From Marinomonas rhizomae (GTDB lineage Bacteria > Pseudomonadota > Gammaproteobacteria > Pseudomonadales > Marinomonadaceae): a DNA stretch of 64,000 nt. Shown piece by piece: positions 29,856 through 38,306 of the stretch (position 1 is the first letter of the stretch; each line of letters begins with the position of its first letter). The stretch spans positions 1 through 64,000 of the forward strand of contig NZ_QNSE01000004.1 in NCBI RefSeq assembly GCF_003315485.1, in the 5' to 3' direction. A model generated the notes under the pieces. It ran no database searches and had not been told where the DNA came from. It worked only from the letters and a program-made list of their open reading frames with translations. A program made the position numbers and the translations under genes.

Positions 29856-29898
29856 CTCCCCAAGCTTATCCACGATATCTGTGGAAAAGGTTGGGGAG
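29856..29898. promoter_or_regulatory. Palindrome holding two head-to-head DnaA-box-like sequences
   Basis: CTCCCCAA (29856-29863) pairs with TTGGGGAG (29891-29898), and inside CTTaTCCAC pairs with GTGGAaAAG around GATATCT. The inner arms read TTATCCACG on the plus strand and TTTTCCACA on the minus strand, each 8/9 of the DnaA box TTATCCACA. It lies in the 298-bp gap downstream of rdgC and upstream of the CDF gene. No T-run follows, so it is not a usual terminator. Confidence 0.45.
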
Positions 29899-29916
29899 TT
29901 AAGAAAAGATGGGCTG

Positions 29917-30813
29917 TTAATTGATTTCAAACCATAGGCAGTAAGAGGCGAAAAACTCTCTCATAGTTAATGACATTAGTGCAAAATTTGCGTCCATGTC
30001 TGATAGGCCGCCACCTTGAGAATCGTTGAAAGCCGCTTCTTTTAATGCATCATCAAATTTGATTTTGCGCAATGTTAGATCGTCATGCAGCACAAAGCTT
30101 AGTTTGTCTGTCCAGCGAAGGCCAAGGTTTTTCACTGCCATGCCTTGTAGTAAATGGCGGGTCACGTCTTCTGATAGAGGCTCTAGAGACTTGAAGCGAA
30201 TTGTTGCTTTGTCTTCAGAGGCATCTTGGATTTCGCATTCATCACCTGTTTCTAGGCTGGCTGGCACTTCATTTTTTACTAACCAATCTGTCATTAATGA
30301 AGACGGTGAAACCTGTGCTTGTAATGGCGTCATAGGGAAGCTGCCAAGTGTCGTTTGCAGGTGCTTAAACAATGACTCTGTCATACTGGCATTCGTGCTG
30401 TTGAGAACTAGAATTTGAGCTTGTAAATCAATGTATGCCCAGATGTCTGTGCGCTTTGAAAAGGCTTTTGGGCGGAGTGTGAAAACCAATTCGTCTTTCA
30501 TGTCGGACTTTTCTTTACGACCCACTTTGCGACCTTCGATAAGCTCGATTTCAGCTACTTTGGCTTCTAGCTCTTCGCGTACAACAGCAGATGGTAAGAC
30601 TTTTTCCTCTTTGCCTGCGCGGAACAATAAACAGCGATCACTGGCTAGGCTCCATTGTTCACTATTACGAATTAAAGGAAGCCAGCCGAAAGAGAACTCT
30701 TCCTGAGAGCCACATTCTTTTAGCGGGAACTCAGGAATCTTGTCAATCAACTCATTAGTATCTAGTGATTCGGTATCTTTTAATTGGAATATCTGGGCGT
30801 TTTTGAACCACAT
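29917..30813 (-). CDS. rdgC: Recombination-associated protein RdgC
   Basis: 298 residues (E. coli 303). MWFKNAQIFQL is the standard N-terminus, and GWLPLIRNSEQ, LLRAGKEEKVLPSAVV (visible as FRAGKEEKVLPS) and the C-terminal strand pattern fit the ring-shaped RdgC family. RdgC is a dsDNA-binding ring that restrains RecA. It follows the disrupted tdk by 2 bp, so it can be expressed from the ybfE/tdk side. Confidence 0.95.
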   Translation of the reverse strand: MWFKNAQIFQLKDTESLDTNELIDKIPEFPLKECGSQEEFSFGWLPLIRNSEQWSLASDRCLLFRAGKEEKVLPSAVVREELEAKVAEIELIEGRKVGRKEKSDMKDELVFTLRPKAFSKRTDIWAYIDLQAQILVLNSTNASMTESLFKHLQTTLGSFPMTPLQAQVSPSSLMTDWLVKNEVPASLETGDECEIQDASEDKATIRFKSLEPLSEDVTRHLLQGMAVKNLGLRWTDKLSFVLHDDLTLRKIKFDDALKEAAFNDSQGGGLSDMDANFALMSLTMREFFASYCLWFEIN

Positions 30814-30815
30814 AA

Positions 30816-31393
30816 TTAGTCTCTCACGGCTTCTTTAAAGTGTTTTCGGCAAACGGACAAGTAACGGTCGTTGCCGCCTATTTCTACTTGAGCGCCTTCT
30901 TTTACGGGGATTCCTTGTGCATTGGGTCGAATGACCATAGTCGCTTTGCTGCCACAGTAACACACGGTTTTTAATTCTATTAGTTTATCTGACCAAGCGA
31001 GTAATGCTTTGCTGCCTTCGAATAGCTCACCTTGGAAGTCTGTTCGAATACCAAATGCCAAAACAGGAATATGCAACTTATCAACAACATCAGAAAGGTC
31101 GAATACCTGCTCTTTGGTTAAAAATTGCGCTTCGTCAATCAATATACAGTTTAAGGGTTTTGACTGATCATCATCTTTGATTAATGTGATGAGGTCATTA
31201 TTATTATCAAACAAACTGGCTGTTGCTGATATGCCAATTCTAGAGGTAATTTGCCCTGTTTCAAATCGGTCGTCTATCATGCTGTAAGGAGTAAAACTCG
31301 CATACCTCGCTCTTGGTAGTTATGAGCGGACTGCAGTAGAACAGTGGATTTTCCAGCGTTCATTGCCGAGTAGTAAAAGTACAGTTTGGCCAT
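30816..31393 (-). pseudogene. tdk: Thymidine kinase, split by a single-base frameshift
   Basis: Reading from ATG 31393 gives 38 residues, [16 protein letters not shown] then TVLLQ, with the P-loop MNAGKS, and stops at TGA (31277-31279) after LLLTA. The rest of the kinase (IDDRFETG, LIDEAQFLT, YGLRTDF-like FGIRTDF, and the zinc cysteines CYCG and SVCRKHF) continues in the next frame to 30816. One base is missing after ACAGC, compared with T-A-E-I-D-D-R in E. coli. The overlap reads ATGA, so the second frame has its own ATG (31280) and reinitiation could give a split enzyme. Without that, salvage of thymidine by Tdk is lost. No homopolymer is at the site. Confidence 0.85.
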
Positions 31394-31463
31394 ATTAAAT
31401 CTGTTCGGTAGCTTGCTAATTCATTTGGCTGGTGAGTATAGCAAATCACCATCATGAATGGCC

Positions 31464-31754
31464 TTATTTTTTGGATCTTGTGTTTTTGGGCGTCGCTAAG
31501 CTTTTGTTAATTTGTTGTGTTAACCACTCGGCGCGTTTTAACCCATTTATCTCGCAGAGTTTATCTAGTTTGTCGATCATTTCTTGCTCTATGATGAGTT
31601 CTAAGCGTTTTAGCCCCTGTGCTTTTTCTTTTTCGCGTTGTGCTCGTTTATTAATCTTGAGTTGATCTTTGCGAGTGAGAGGTTGGGTGCGAGGACGGCC
31701 AGGGGATTTACCAAATAGGTCGATTGTGTTCCGGTCAGATGACGCTTTTGCCAT
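31464..31754 (-). CDS. ybfE: YbfE-like small protein (LexA-regulated family in E. coli)
   Basis: 96 residues, highly basic. The opening MAKASSDRNTIDLFGK, then GRPRTQPLTRKDQLKINKR and LKRLEL, follow E. coli YbfE, a short protein with a C-terminal ribbon-helix-helix-like segment (residues 55-90) placed in the LexA regulon. The function is unknown. I looked for CTGT-N8-ACAG before the start and found no good LexA box. It precedes tdk-rdgC by 70 bp, so a DNA-metabolism cluster is likely. Confidence 0.8.
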   Translation of the reverse strand: MAKASSDRNTIDLFGKSPGRPRTQPLTRKDQLKINKRAQREKEKAQGLKRLELIIEQEMIDKLDKLCEINGLKRAEWLTQQINKSLATPKNTRSKK

Positions 31755-31800
31755 GGTGTAATGTTCGTATAGTGGGTTAAGGATTTTAGATGACGCATAA

Positions 31801-31843
31801 ATAAAGAACGAAAAACAGTGTAATACTATTTTTCGTTCTTTAT
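31801..31843 (-). terminator. Intrinsic terminator of prc
   Basis: ATAAAGAACGAAAAA (31801-31815) and TTTTTCGTTCTTTAT (31829-31843) are an exact 15-bp inverted repeat with a 13-nt loop, 10 bp past the prc stop. The loop-side position of the T-run makes it unusual, but the stem is strong. Confidence 0.6.
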
Positions 31844-31853
31844 GCTTTGTCGT

Positions 31854-33902
31854 TTAGTTTTGTGCTGTTTTTTGCTCTGCTTGCTTCTCTGCCATTTGAT
31901 TGGTGGCAATAAAGTCTAATAGGATCTCAGAGGCTTCTTTGGCATAAGTGTCTTCTTCTACGGGTTTAATATCCTCAACCGATGTAAGTAGTTCGAGCCC
32001 TAGTGCTTTGCGACGAGTGTTCTCTCGTTCTAGCTCACTTTTTTTGTTGTCTTCTTTTTGTTGTATGCGAGTGCTTTCTTTTAGAGAAATGGTTTTATAG
32101 GTCTCAGCTTGTTTTTTAAATTCTTCTATTTGCCCATTAATCGCAATGAAATTTGGGTCTTTAGCCATTCTTGCTTCATGACGCGGTTCTAAAATAGGTA
32201 AGTAAGCAGGCATATTCCAGTATATCGGGTAGCGCGTTTCATGGATTTTATCCCAAGGTAAAGGGTTATCTAATGCGCTTTCCCCGATTGCGTCTTTATC
32301 GACCAATGATGGGAAGGCAATATCTGGCATCACACCTTTGTGTTGGGTGCTTTCACCAGAGACACGATAAAATTTTGCTTGAGTAACCTTCAGTTGTCCT
32401 TTGTCCATGTCTTGTAATACTTGAACAGTGCCTTTGCCAAAGGTTTGGTCGCCAAGAATCAGAGCGCGCCCGTAGTCTTGTAAAGCACCAGCTACGATTT
32501 CAGAAGCAGATGCGCTCATACGGTTTACCAAAACAGCCATAGGGCCGCTGTAAACAATAGCAGGATCTGAATCACCTAATGGTGTGACACGTCCACTTTG
32601 ATCGCGGATTTGTACGGTTGGACCAGATGGAATAAACAATCCAGCTAAGGCATTGGCTTCTTGTAGAGAACCGCCACCATTGTTTCTTAGATCAAGAATA
32701 AGCGCTGAAATATCTTCTTTGCGTAATTCCTCGATGAGATTTTTAGTGTCGCGAGTAGAGCTTTTGTAGTTTTTATCGCCCGCTTGGATGGCCGCGAAGT
32801 CTGAATAAAAAGTTGGTAGAGTAATAACGCCAACTTTGTATTTTTCGCCATCACGTTCTACTTCAACAATTTCTTTTTTAGCTGATTGATCTTCTAGCTT
32901 CACTTTTTTTCGCACAATACTAATGCGCTTGCTTGTCTGGGTGTCACCTTTGCTTGGCGTGACTTCTAATATTACTGTGGTGTCTCGTTCACCACGGATC
33001 ATGTCGACAACATCATCAAGGCGCATACCGACGACATCGATCATAGGTTCGCCTTCTTGGCCTACTGCGATAATACGATCATTAGGTGATAGCTCACTTT
33101 GAGTTGCTGCTGGTCCGCCAGGAACCAAACGTACAACTTTGGTGTAGTCGTCATCCATTTGCAGAACCGCACCTATGCCTTCTAGAGATAAGCTCATGTT
33201 AATGTTAAAGGCTTCTGAGGCGCGCGGTGCAAAGTAATTGGTATGAGGGTCAAGCGCTGCGGTGATTGAATTGGCGAAAGTTTGAAATACATCAACGGCG
33301 TTAGTTTGGTCGACGCGTTTAATTTGATTTTTATAGCGGCGTTCAAGTGTAGATAGGATTTTCTCTTCACTTTCACCGTTTAACTTCATGGTTAGCGCTC
33401 GGTTTTTTAATCGTTTGCGCCAGTAGTCATCCAGTTCTGTCTCAGTTGTCGCCCATTTTAGGGTGTCTGGATCTGCATTAAGAGACTCATCGATTGTATA
33501 GTCGAAGCCTTTGATCATCTCCGGCAACTGGTCTTGAAGGCTTACAAGTCGTTTTTCTAAACGCTCAAGGTAAAGGTTGTAAATTGTGTATGCGACCGTC
33601 GTGTCACCATTTCTTAAGGCATCGTCAAAGCTATCTTTGTATTGAGATAGTTTGTCTATATCACTTTTTAGGAAAAAACTTTTGCTTGGGTCTAGGGAAT
33701 CAATATAGTAATCGAAAGCTTTTTCGGAAATAGCATCATCAATCTGAGGTCTGTTATAATGAATGCCTTCAAGCATCTCAACGAGCTCTTTTGATACTTT
33801 GTCATATTCATGAGGAGGCTGTAGCTCCTGATAAGCAGACGCAGGTGTTGAGGCAAAGGTATAGCCTGTTAAAAGGCAAAGCAAAAGGCGTTTATAGTTC
33901 AT
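31854..33902 (-). CDS. prc: Tail-specific carboxy-terminal protease Prc
   Basis: 682 residues from Met 33902, the same as E. coli Prc. A signal peptide (MNYKRLLLCLL...ASA) sends it to the periplasm. An N-terminal helical region is followed by a PDZ domain (SLEGIGAVLQMDDDYTKVV) and the S41 serine/lysine core: LRNNGGGSLQEA, SASASEIVAGAL (nucleophile Ser) and GDQTFGKGTVQ (catalytic Lys). A C-terminal helical tail is rich in K/E. It trims or degrades envelope proteins such as penicillin-binding and peptidoglycan-hydrolase proteins. Longer starts up to 33959 exist but would hide the signal peptide. Confidence 0.95.
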   Translation of the reverse strand: MNYKRLLLCLLTGYTFASTPASAYQELQPPHEYDKVSKELVEMLEGIHYNRPQIDDAISEKAFDYYIDSLDPSKSFFLKSDIDKLSQYKDSFDDALRNGDTTVAYTIYNLYLERLEKRLVSLQDQLPEMIKGFDYTIDESLNADPDTLKWATTETELDDYWRKRLKNRALTMKLNGESEEKILSTLERRYKNQIKRVDQTNAVDVFQTFANSITAALDPHTNYFAPRASEAFNINMSLSLEGIGAVLQMDDDYTKVVRLVPGGPAATQSELSPNDRIIAVGQEGEPMIDVVGMRLDDVVDMIRGERDTTVILEVTPSKGDTQTSKRISIVRKKVKLEDQSAKKEIVEVERDGEKYKVGVITLPTFYSDFAAIQAGDKNYKSSTRDTKNLIEELRKEDISALILDLRNNGGGSLQEANALAGLFIPSGPTVQIRDQSGRVTPLGDSDPAIVYSGPMAVLVNRMSASASEIVAGALQDYGRALILGDQTFGKGTVQVLQDMDKGQLKVTQAKFYRVSGESTQHKGVMPDIAFPSLVDKDAIGESALDNPLPWDKIHETRYPIYWNMPAYLPILEPRHEARMAKDPNFIAINGQIEEFKKQAETYKTISLKESTRIQQKEDNKKSELERENTRRKALGLELLTSVEDIKPVEEDTYAKEASEILLDFIATNQMAEKQAEQKTAQN

Positions 33903-34026
33903 CCGATAAGGGCTCTCTCTGTCTATTTTATACGTCATTGGTAAAATCATATTAGACACTGGGCTGTAAGGCTAGCCAAAGTGTTAAAAAGTCACTTTTT
34001 TAAAGCATTTTGCTTAATAGGACATT

Positions 34027-35325
34027 ATGGAATTTTCAAATTTTAACGACTCTTTACTGTCATTTCTTCAGTCTTCTCCGACTCCTTTTCATGCTACTGC
34101 TAGTATGCGTCATGCTCTACTGGCAGAAGGCTTTACTGAATTATTAGAAGAAGATGATTGGGTGGTAGAAGAGGGCGGGAAGTATTTTGTTACGCGCAAT
34201 GAATCTTCTTTGATCGCCTTTACAACGCCTCAGCTCAATTTGAGTCAAAGTGGTTGGCGTATGATTGGGGCTCATACGGACAGCCCTTGTTTGAAATTGA
34301 AGCCTAATGCGCAAGTTGATCGCTTTGGTTATCACCAGTTGGGGGTTGAAGTATACGGCGGTGTTTTGCTCCATACTTGGTTAGATCGAGATTTATCCAT
34401 TGCAGGTCGTATTACGCTGAAAACAAAAAATGGCGATATTATAAGCCGTCTAGTGGATTTTAAAGACCCAATCGCTGTGGTACCTAACTTAGCGATCCAT
34501 TTGAATCCTCAAGCCAATGAAGGCTTTTCTGTTAATCCGCAAGAAGAGATTTTACCCATTTTATGCGGTGCAGAAAACGAGTTTGATCTGCATGAGTTGT
34601 TAAAGTCCCAGCTTGAAAAGCAATATGCTGATCTGTCTATTGATATGGTTCTTGATTTTGAGTTGAGCTTGTACGATACACAGCCAGCTGCTCTCGTTGG
34701 TTTGCATAAAGAGTATATATGTTCAGCGCGTTTAGATAATTTGTTAAGTTGCTTTGTTGGTTTACGTGCTTTGTTGGAGTCCGATCAACAACGTCCTAGC
34801 TTGCTTATTTGCACTGACCATGAAGAGATTGGTAGTTTGTCTGCTTGCGGTGCAAATGGCCCATTTTTAGAGGATGTATTGCGTCGCCTAACCCCGAATC
34901 CAGAGCAATATGTTCAGACGATACAGCGGTCTATGTTGGTTTCAGCTGATAATGCTCATGCTTTGCATCCAAATTACGCTCATAAGCACGATAAGAACCA
35001 TGCACCTTCTATTAATAAAGGTGCGGTGATTAAAGTAAATGCTAATCAGCGCTATGCAACAAATAGCGAAACAGCCAGTGTGTATCGCGATATTGCTGCT
35101 GAAGAGAATTATGAGGTTCAGTGTTTTGTTGTGCGTAGCGATATGTCTTGTGGTAGTACGATAGGGCCAATTACATCAGGTGAAATTGGTGTGCCAACAA
35201 TTGATATCGGTTTACCTACTTTTGGCATGCACTCTATTCGTGAGTTGGCTGGTAGTCGTGATGCATTCGGTTTGTTTAAAGTGCTGGCTCGTTTCACCAA
35301 ACGAGAAAAACTGATTGCTCGCTAA
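34027..35325 (+). CDS. apeB: M18-family aminopeptidase
   Basis: 432 residues of the dodecameric metallo-aminopeptidase family M18. GAHTDSPCLKLKPN carries the first metal His/Asp, CTDHEEIGSLSACGANG the Asp-Glu-Glu cluster, and MSCGSTIGPI and FGMHSIRE the rest. It removes N-terminal (often acidic) residues from peptides in the cytosol. It is divergent from prc across 124 bp and ends before a terminator shared with tolC. The symbol follows common usage for proteobacterial M18 enzymes. Confidence 0.93.
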   Translation: MEFSNFNDSLLSFLQSSPTPFHATASMRHALLAEGFTELLEEDDWVVEEGGKYFVTRNESSLIAFTTPQLNLSQSGWRMIGAHTDSPCLKLKPNAQVDRFGYHQLGVEVYGGVLLHTWLDRDLSIAGRITLKTKNGDIISRLVDFKDPIAVVPNLAIHLNPQANEGFSVNPQEEILPILCGAENEFDLHELLKSQLEKQYADLSIDMVLDFELSLYDTQPAALVGLHKEYICSARLDNLLSCFVGLRALLESDQQRPSLLICTDHEEIGSLSACGANGPFLEDVLRRLTPNPEQYVQTIQRSMLVSADNAHALHPNYAHKHDKNHAPSINKGAVIKVNANQRYATNSETASVYRDIAAEENYEVQCFVVRSDMSCGSTIGPITSGEIGVPTIDIGLPTFGMHSIRELAGSRDAFGLFKVLARFTKREKLIAR

Positions 35326-35353
35326 GTTAAAATGATTGGTTGAGTGGAAAGCG

Positions 35354-35387
35354 AAAAAAGCCGTAAAACGATGTTTTGCGGCTTTTT
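35354..35387. terminator. Bidirectional intrinsic terminator between apeB and tolC
   Basis: AAAAAAGCCGTAAAAC (35354-35369) pairs with GTTTTGCGGCTTTTT (35373-35387) with one T-C mismatch and a 3-nt loop. T-runs are present on both strands, and the two genes converge here. Confidence 0.85.
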
Positions 35388-35411
35388 CATTGGGCAATGT
35401 TCAACGTTAAA

Positions 35412-36737
35412 TTAGTTTTTTGCGACTAACCATTTGTCGAGTTCTTTGATTTTGTCTTCTGTAAGGTCGCCAGTTACCTCTAACAGGTTTAGCTTTTTCA
35501 CTACGAAGTTGTATCGATATTGCTCGTATGTGTTCTGTGCGTTATATAGATTAGATTGAGCATCCAGTAATTCAACTAAGTTGCGGGTACCTACATCGTA
35601 ACCCGCTTTAGTCGCTTCTAAAGCACTTGTGCGAGATCGAATGAGTTGCTGCTGAGCATCGATCTGAGCAACTGCCGTTTGTAGGTCTAGATATAGACTT
35701 CGAATATTAAGTTCGATTGCCTGCAATGAACTTGCTCTTTGTTCGGTCGCTGACTCAGCTTGTGCTGTTGCTTGTCTAACAGAAGCGTTAATCGCTCCAC
35801 CACTGTACAACGGAATGGTAACGCCTAACGCAATGGAAGAGGTATTAGTCGCACCATCAGTTAAGGATGAAGTGCTAACGCTGTAGTCATTGTCAGTGCG
35901 AGACAGGGACCCTGTAATAGCCACGGTTGGAGTGCGTCCGTTGGCTTTCTGGATGTTAATGTTATTCTCTGCACTTTCAACTGAGTAATTGAGTATTTGT
36001 AGCTCTTTATTATCCATACGTGCTTTGGCAATTAAGGTGTCTACCGTCATATTTGGATCTAGACGTATAGGATAGTTTTTAGCCAGCTGAGGGATGTTAT
36101 TAATTACTTGACCAGTTCTTTGGTATAAAGTTTTTTGCGCATAAGATACGCTGGATCGTGCGCTTAATTCAGTCACGCGTACTGAGTCATATTCTGCTTG
36201 GGCATCTTGTAAATCGGTGATAGAAGCCAAACCAACTTCATATTGTTTTTTGGCACGATCTAACTGGCTTGCGGTACTCTTTACTAAAGCTTCCGTTGTT
36301 TGCAGAGTAGACTGGGCTATTAGTAGGTTAAAATATTCAGTTAGAGTGGTTAGTGCTAAGTCTTCTTCGGAGTTATTAAAGCTAACGCCTGCACTTTCTG
36401 AACTGATTTCTACTGCATCTACAGCATAGTTGAGCGCTGGAGAGTAAATTGGGTAGCTTAAATCCAGTGATAATGTATTTGAATTGTTGTCGTATTCAAT
36501 AGAGGGGGCATCAACATTACTGTAGCCTAAGCTGCCACTAAAACTAAGGCTAGGATATAAGTTGCCTTTGGTAACGGTTACGCCTTCTTTTTGCGCTTGG
36601 TATGTCGCTGCGGCAGCTCGTAAACCTGGGTCATGTTGTTTAGCAAGTTTGTATACTTCGTAGATGCTTTCAGCATGGGCAGCTGTACTACTTAGAACGG
36701 CTGCAGCGATGAGTGATGGTATAATATGCTTTTTCAT
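35412..36737 (-). CDS. tolC: TolC-family outer-membrane efflux protein
   Basis: 441 residues. MKKHIIPSLIAAAVLSSTAAHA is a clear signal peptide; the mature protein shows the two OEP repeats with long helical hairpins (YEVGLASITDLQDAQAEYDS and GYDVGTRNLVELLDAQSNLY), typical of TolC itself. It forms the trimeric outer-membrane tunnel for drug efflux and type I secretion. It is monocistronic, with no adjacent pump genes. It is shorter than E. coli TolC (493) because the C-terminal tail is short. Confidence 0.92.
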   Translation of the reverse strand: MKKHIIPSLIAAAVLSSTAAHAESIYEVYKLAKQHDPGLRAAAATYQAQKEGVTVTKGNLYPSLSFSGSLGYSNVDAPSIEYDNNSNTLSLDLSYPIYSPALNYAVDAVEISSESAGVSFNNSEEDLALTTLTEYFNLLIAQSTLQTTEALVKSTASQLDRAKKQYEVGLASITDLQDAQAEYDSVRVTELSARSSVSYAQKTLYQRTGQVINNIPQLAKNYPIRLDPNMTVDTLIAKARMDNKELQILNYSVESAENNINIQKANGRTPTVAITGSLSRTDNDYSVSTSSLTDGATNTSSIALGVTIPLYSGGAINASVRQATAQAESATEQRASSLQAIELNIRSLYLDLQTAVAQIDAQQQLIRSRTSALEATKAGYDVGTRNLVELLDAQSNLYNAQNTYEQYRYNFVVKKLNLLEVTGDLTEDKIKELDKWLVAKN

Positions 36738-36870
36738 AGATCTCTGTGGGCTCGTAGTATGAAATATAGTTATAATAGTACCTTAAGTTTTTCGCTTTCG
36801 GCAGTGCCATTCTTGCTATATCTATTATGACTATTGACCATATCATAACGAAATATTTTAAATAGAGTTT

Positions 36871-36927
36871 GAATGTGAAAAATTAATGCAAGCGGAGCTG
36901 TTTTTTTAATCAATGTTTTTCACATTC
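36871..36927. repeat. 12-bp inverted repeat between tolC and the DUF4139-like gene
   Basis: GAATGTGAAAAA (36871-36882) and its complement, visible as TTTTCACATTC (36917-36927), flank 34 bp with a TTTTTTT run. It lies 9 bp after the DUF4139-like stop and about 130 bp before tolC. It could be the terminator of the former or an operator of tolC. Confidence 0.4.
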
Positions 36928-36935
36928 CTTCTATT

Positions 36936-38192
36936 TTAGTTTTTTACATCTACTTTATAAGTAATCGTTTTTTGCGAGTTTGCTTTTATTTCCCCTGAAA
37001 TTATTAAGCTATTCGCATTTATTGGAACCACATCACTACCTTCTAATACTTCCACAACGCCATTAGTACTTTGTTCAATTGAATACTGTTGAGGCGTATT
37101 TGAGTGATTTTCAATAGTTGCTTTCCAGACTTGAGTGCTAGGTAGTTTTTGTGATGAGGCACTGACCAAGGTTAAATAACCAGTGATATCTTGGCTTTTA
37201 TTTGTCATAACGCTAACTGATCGACCTTCACGATTCGTGTCTAAGTGCATCGTATTTCCTGGAATAAGAAGGTCTCCTCTTTTCCAAAATGTCTTGTATT
37301 CGCCAGGAAGACCATTTTTGCGTAATGAAAAACTGACGTTGTTATAGAAGTTTAAGCTGATTTTTCCAGAGTTGCTGCCATAAGTATAAAGCTTTGCTTT
37401 CTGTGTTTGCTTATCAATTGTACTCTTGCTACTAGGTAAAGGGATTAAGGTATTTGAATATGGCGCGATGGACAAAATAGCCCCACCTAGGGAATAGCTT
37501 ACTTCATTATCTTGATAGTTTACGTCAGCTCTATCTGTGCTCATCGCAAGCGAACTGCGCTCAGCTTTATAGAGGCGAGGTGCGCTGCTTCGGGAATAAT
37601 GTAGCAGGCTATTTTGTATTTCAATGGTAGAGCTTGAGTTGTTGTGGATAAGTGCTTGCTGGGAAATGGAAACATTATCACCATCAAAGATCAAACTTAG
37701 TTGTGGCGTCCACGAAAGCTCATTAGTTTGATAGCTTACTTTGTAAGGCGTCGCTTTATTTGTGTCTGTTTTATCCTTAGTTTTGGTATCTACTGAGTTG
37801 GAATTCTCCAGTGGAATTAAGTAAAAATCGTCCATGGGCAATGTCATAGAAAATTCTTTATTACTAAGTACAAAAGAACGTGTGTTTTGTTCGATTTTGG
37901 CTAGAGTGCCTGTATAATTTAGTTCTCTTTGTTTGTGCTCTACTCTTACTTTTTGATTTATTAAATCAAACCAGTTGGCATTAACGTCGTTTTCTAGGTG
38001 AGTGATAGGCGCGAAATTGTCTTGGAGAGGTAGCAGTGATCCTGAGTTCGGATGAAGGCTGAGCTGCTTGCTGGTTTCCACAATCTGACTATTGTCTAAG
38101 CCGATAACAGCGTTTAAAGGTGAGGCAAAAGCGTTGTGAGTCGTTGCTCCTAAAAGAATGCTAAGGCAAAAATAGACGGGTTGTTTGTTCAT
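36936..38192 (-). CDS. Exported DUF4139-like protein
   Basis: 418 residues from the Met that opens a signal peptide (MNKQPVYFCLSILLGATTHN to AFAS); AAGGA lies just before this start. The upstream in-frame Met at 38249 lacks one. The middle VSYQTNELSWTPQLSLIFDG (about residues 145-165) and the C-terminal ITGYLTLVSA...QKTITYKV segments recall DUF4139, found in the eukaryotic mucoidy-inhibitor-like proteins. The N-terminal coiled coil usual for that family is absent. Function unknown; a periplasmic or surface location is expected. Confidence 0.6.
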   Translation of the reverse strand: MNKQPVYFCLSILLGATTHNAFASPLNAVIGLDNSQIVETSKQLSLHPNSGSLLPLQDNFAPITHLENDVNANWFDLINQKVRVEHKQRELNYTGTLAKIEQNTRSFVLSNKEFSMTLPMDDFYLIPLENSNSVDTKTKDKTDTNKATPYKVSYQTNELSWTPQLSLIFDGDNVSISQQALIHNNSSSTIEIQNSLLHYSRSSAPRLYKAERSSLAMSTDRADVNYQDNEVSYSLGGAILSIAPYSNTLIPLPSSKSTIDKQTQKAKLYTYGSNSGKISLNFYNNVSFSLRKNGLPGEYKTFWKRGDLLIPGNTMHLDTNREGRSVSVMTNKSQDITGYLTLVSASSQKLPSTQVWKATIENHSNTPQQYSIEQSTNGVVEVLEGSDVVPINANSLIISGEIKANSQKTITYKVDVKN

Positions 38193-38306
38193 AACAGAAT
38201 CCTTTTGGTTATAACGGTAGTCAGGTTGTCGTGATGAATCTTTACCCATGTTACCCTATTAAATTCAAGTAAACGTCAAACAATGCAGCAAAAATAAGGG
38301 TTTGGA

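Noticed and set aside
29856-29898. Replication origin at the DnaA-like boxes
   Set aside because: Only two boxes, no AT-rich unwinding element and no dnaA, dnaN or gidA nearby.
29742-29924. 60-codon plus-strand frame beside the DnaA-like palindrome
   Set aside because: It has no ribosome site, overlaps the palindrome and ends inside rdgC; composition looks random.
31755-31830. LexA box before ybfE
   Set aside because: ACAGTG and ACTGT parts are seen, but no CTGT-N8-ACAG with correct spacing.
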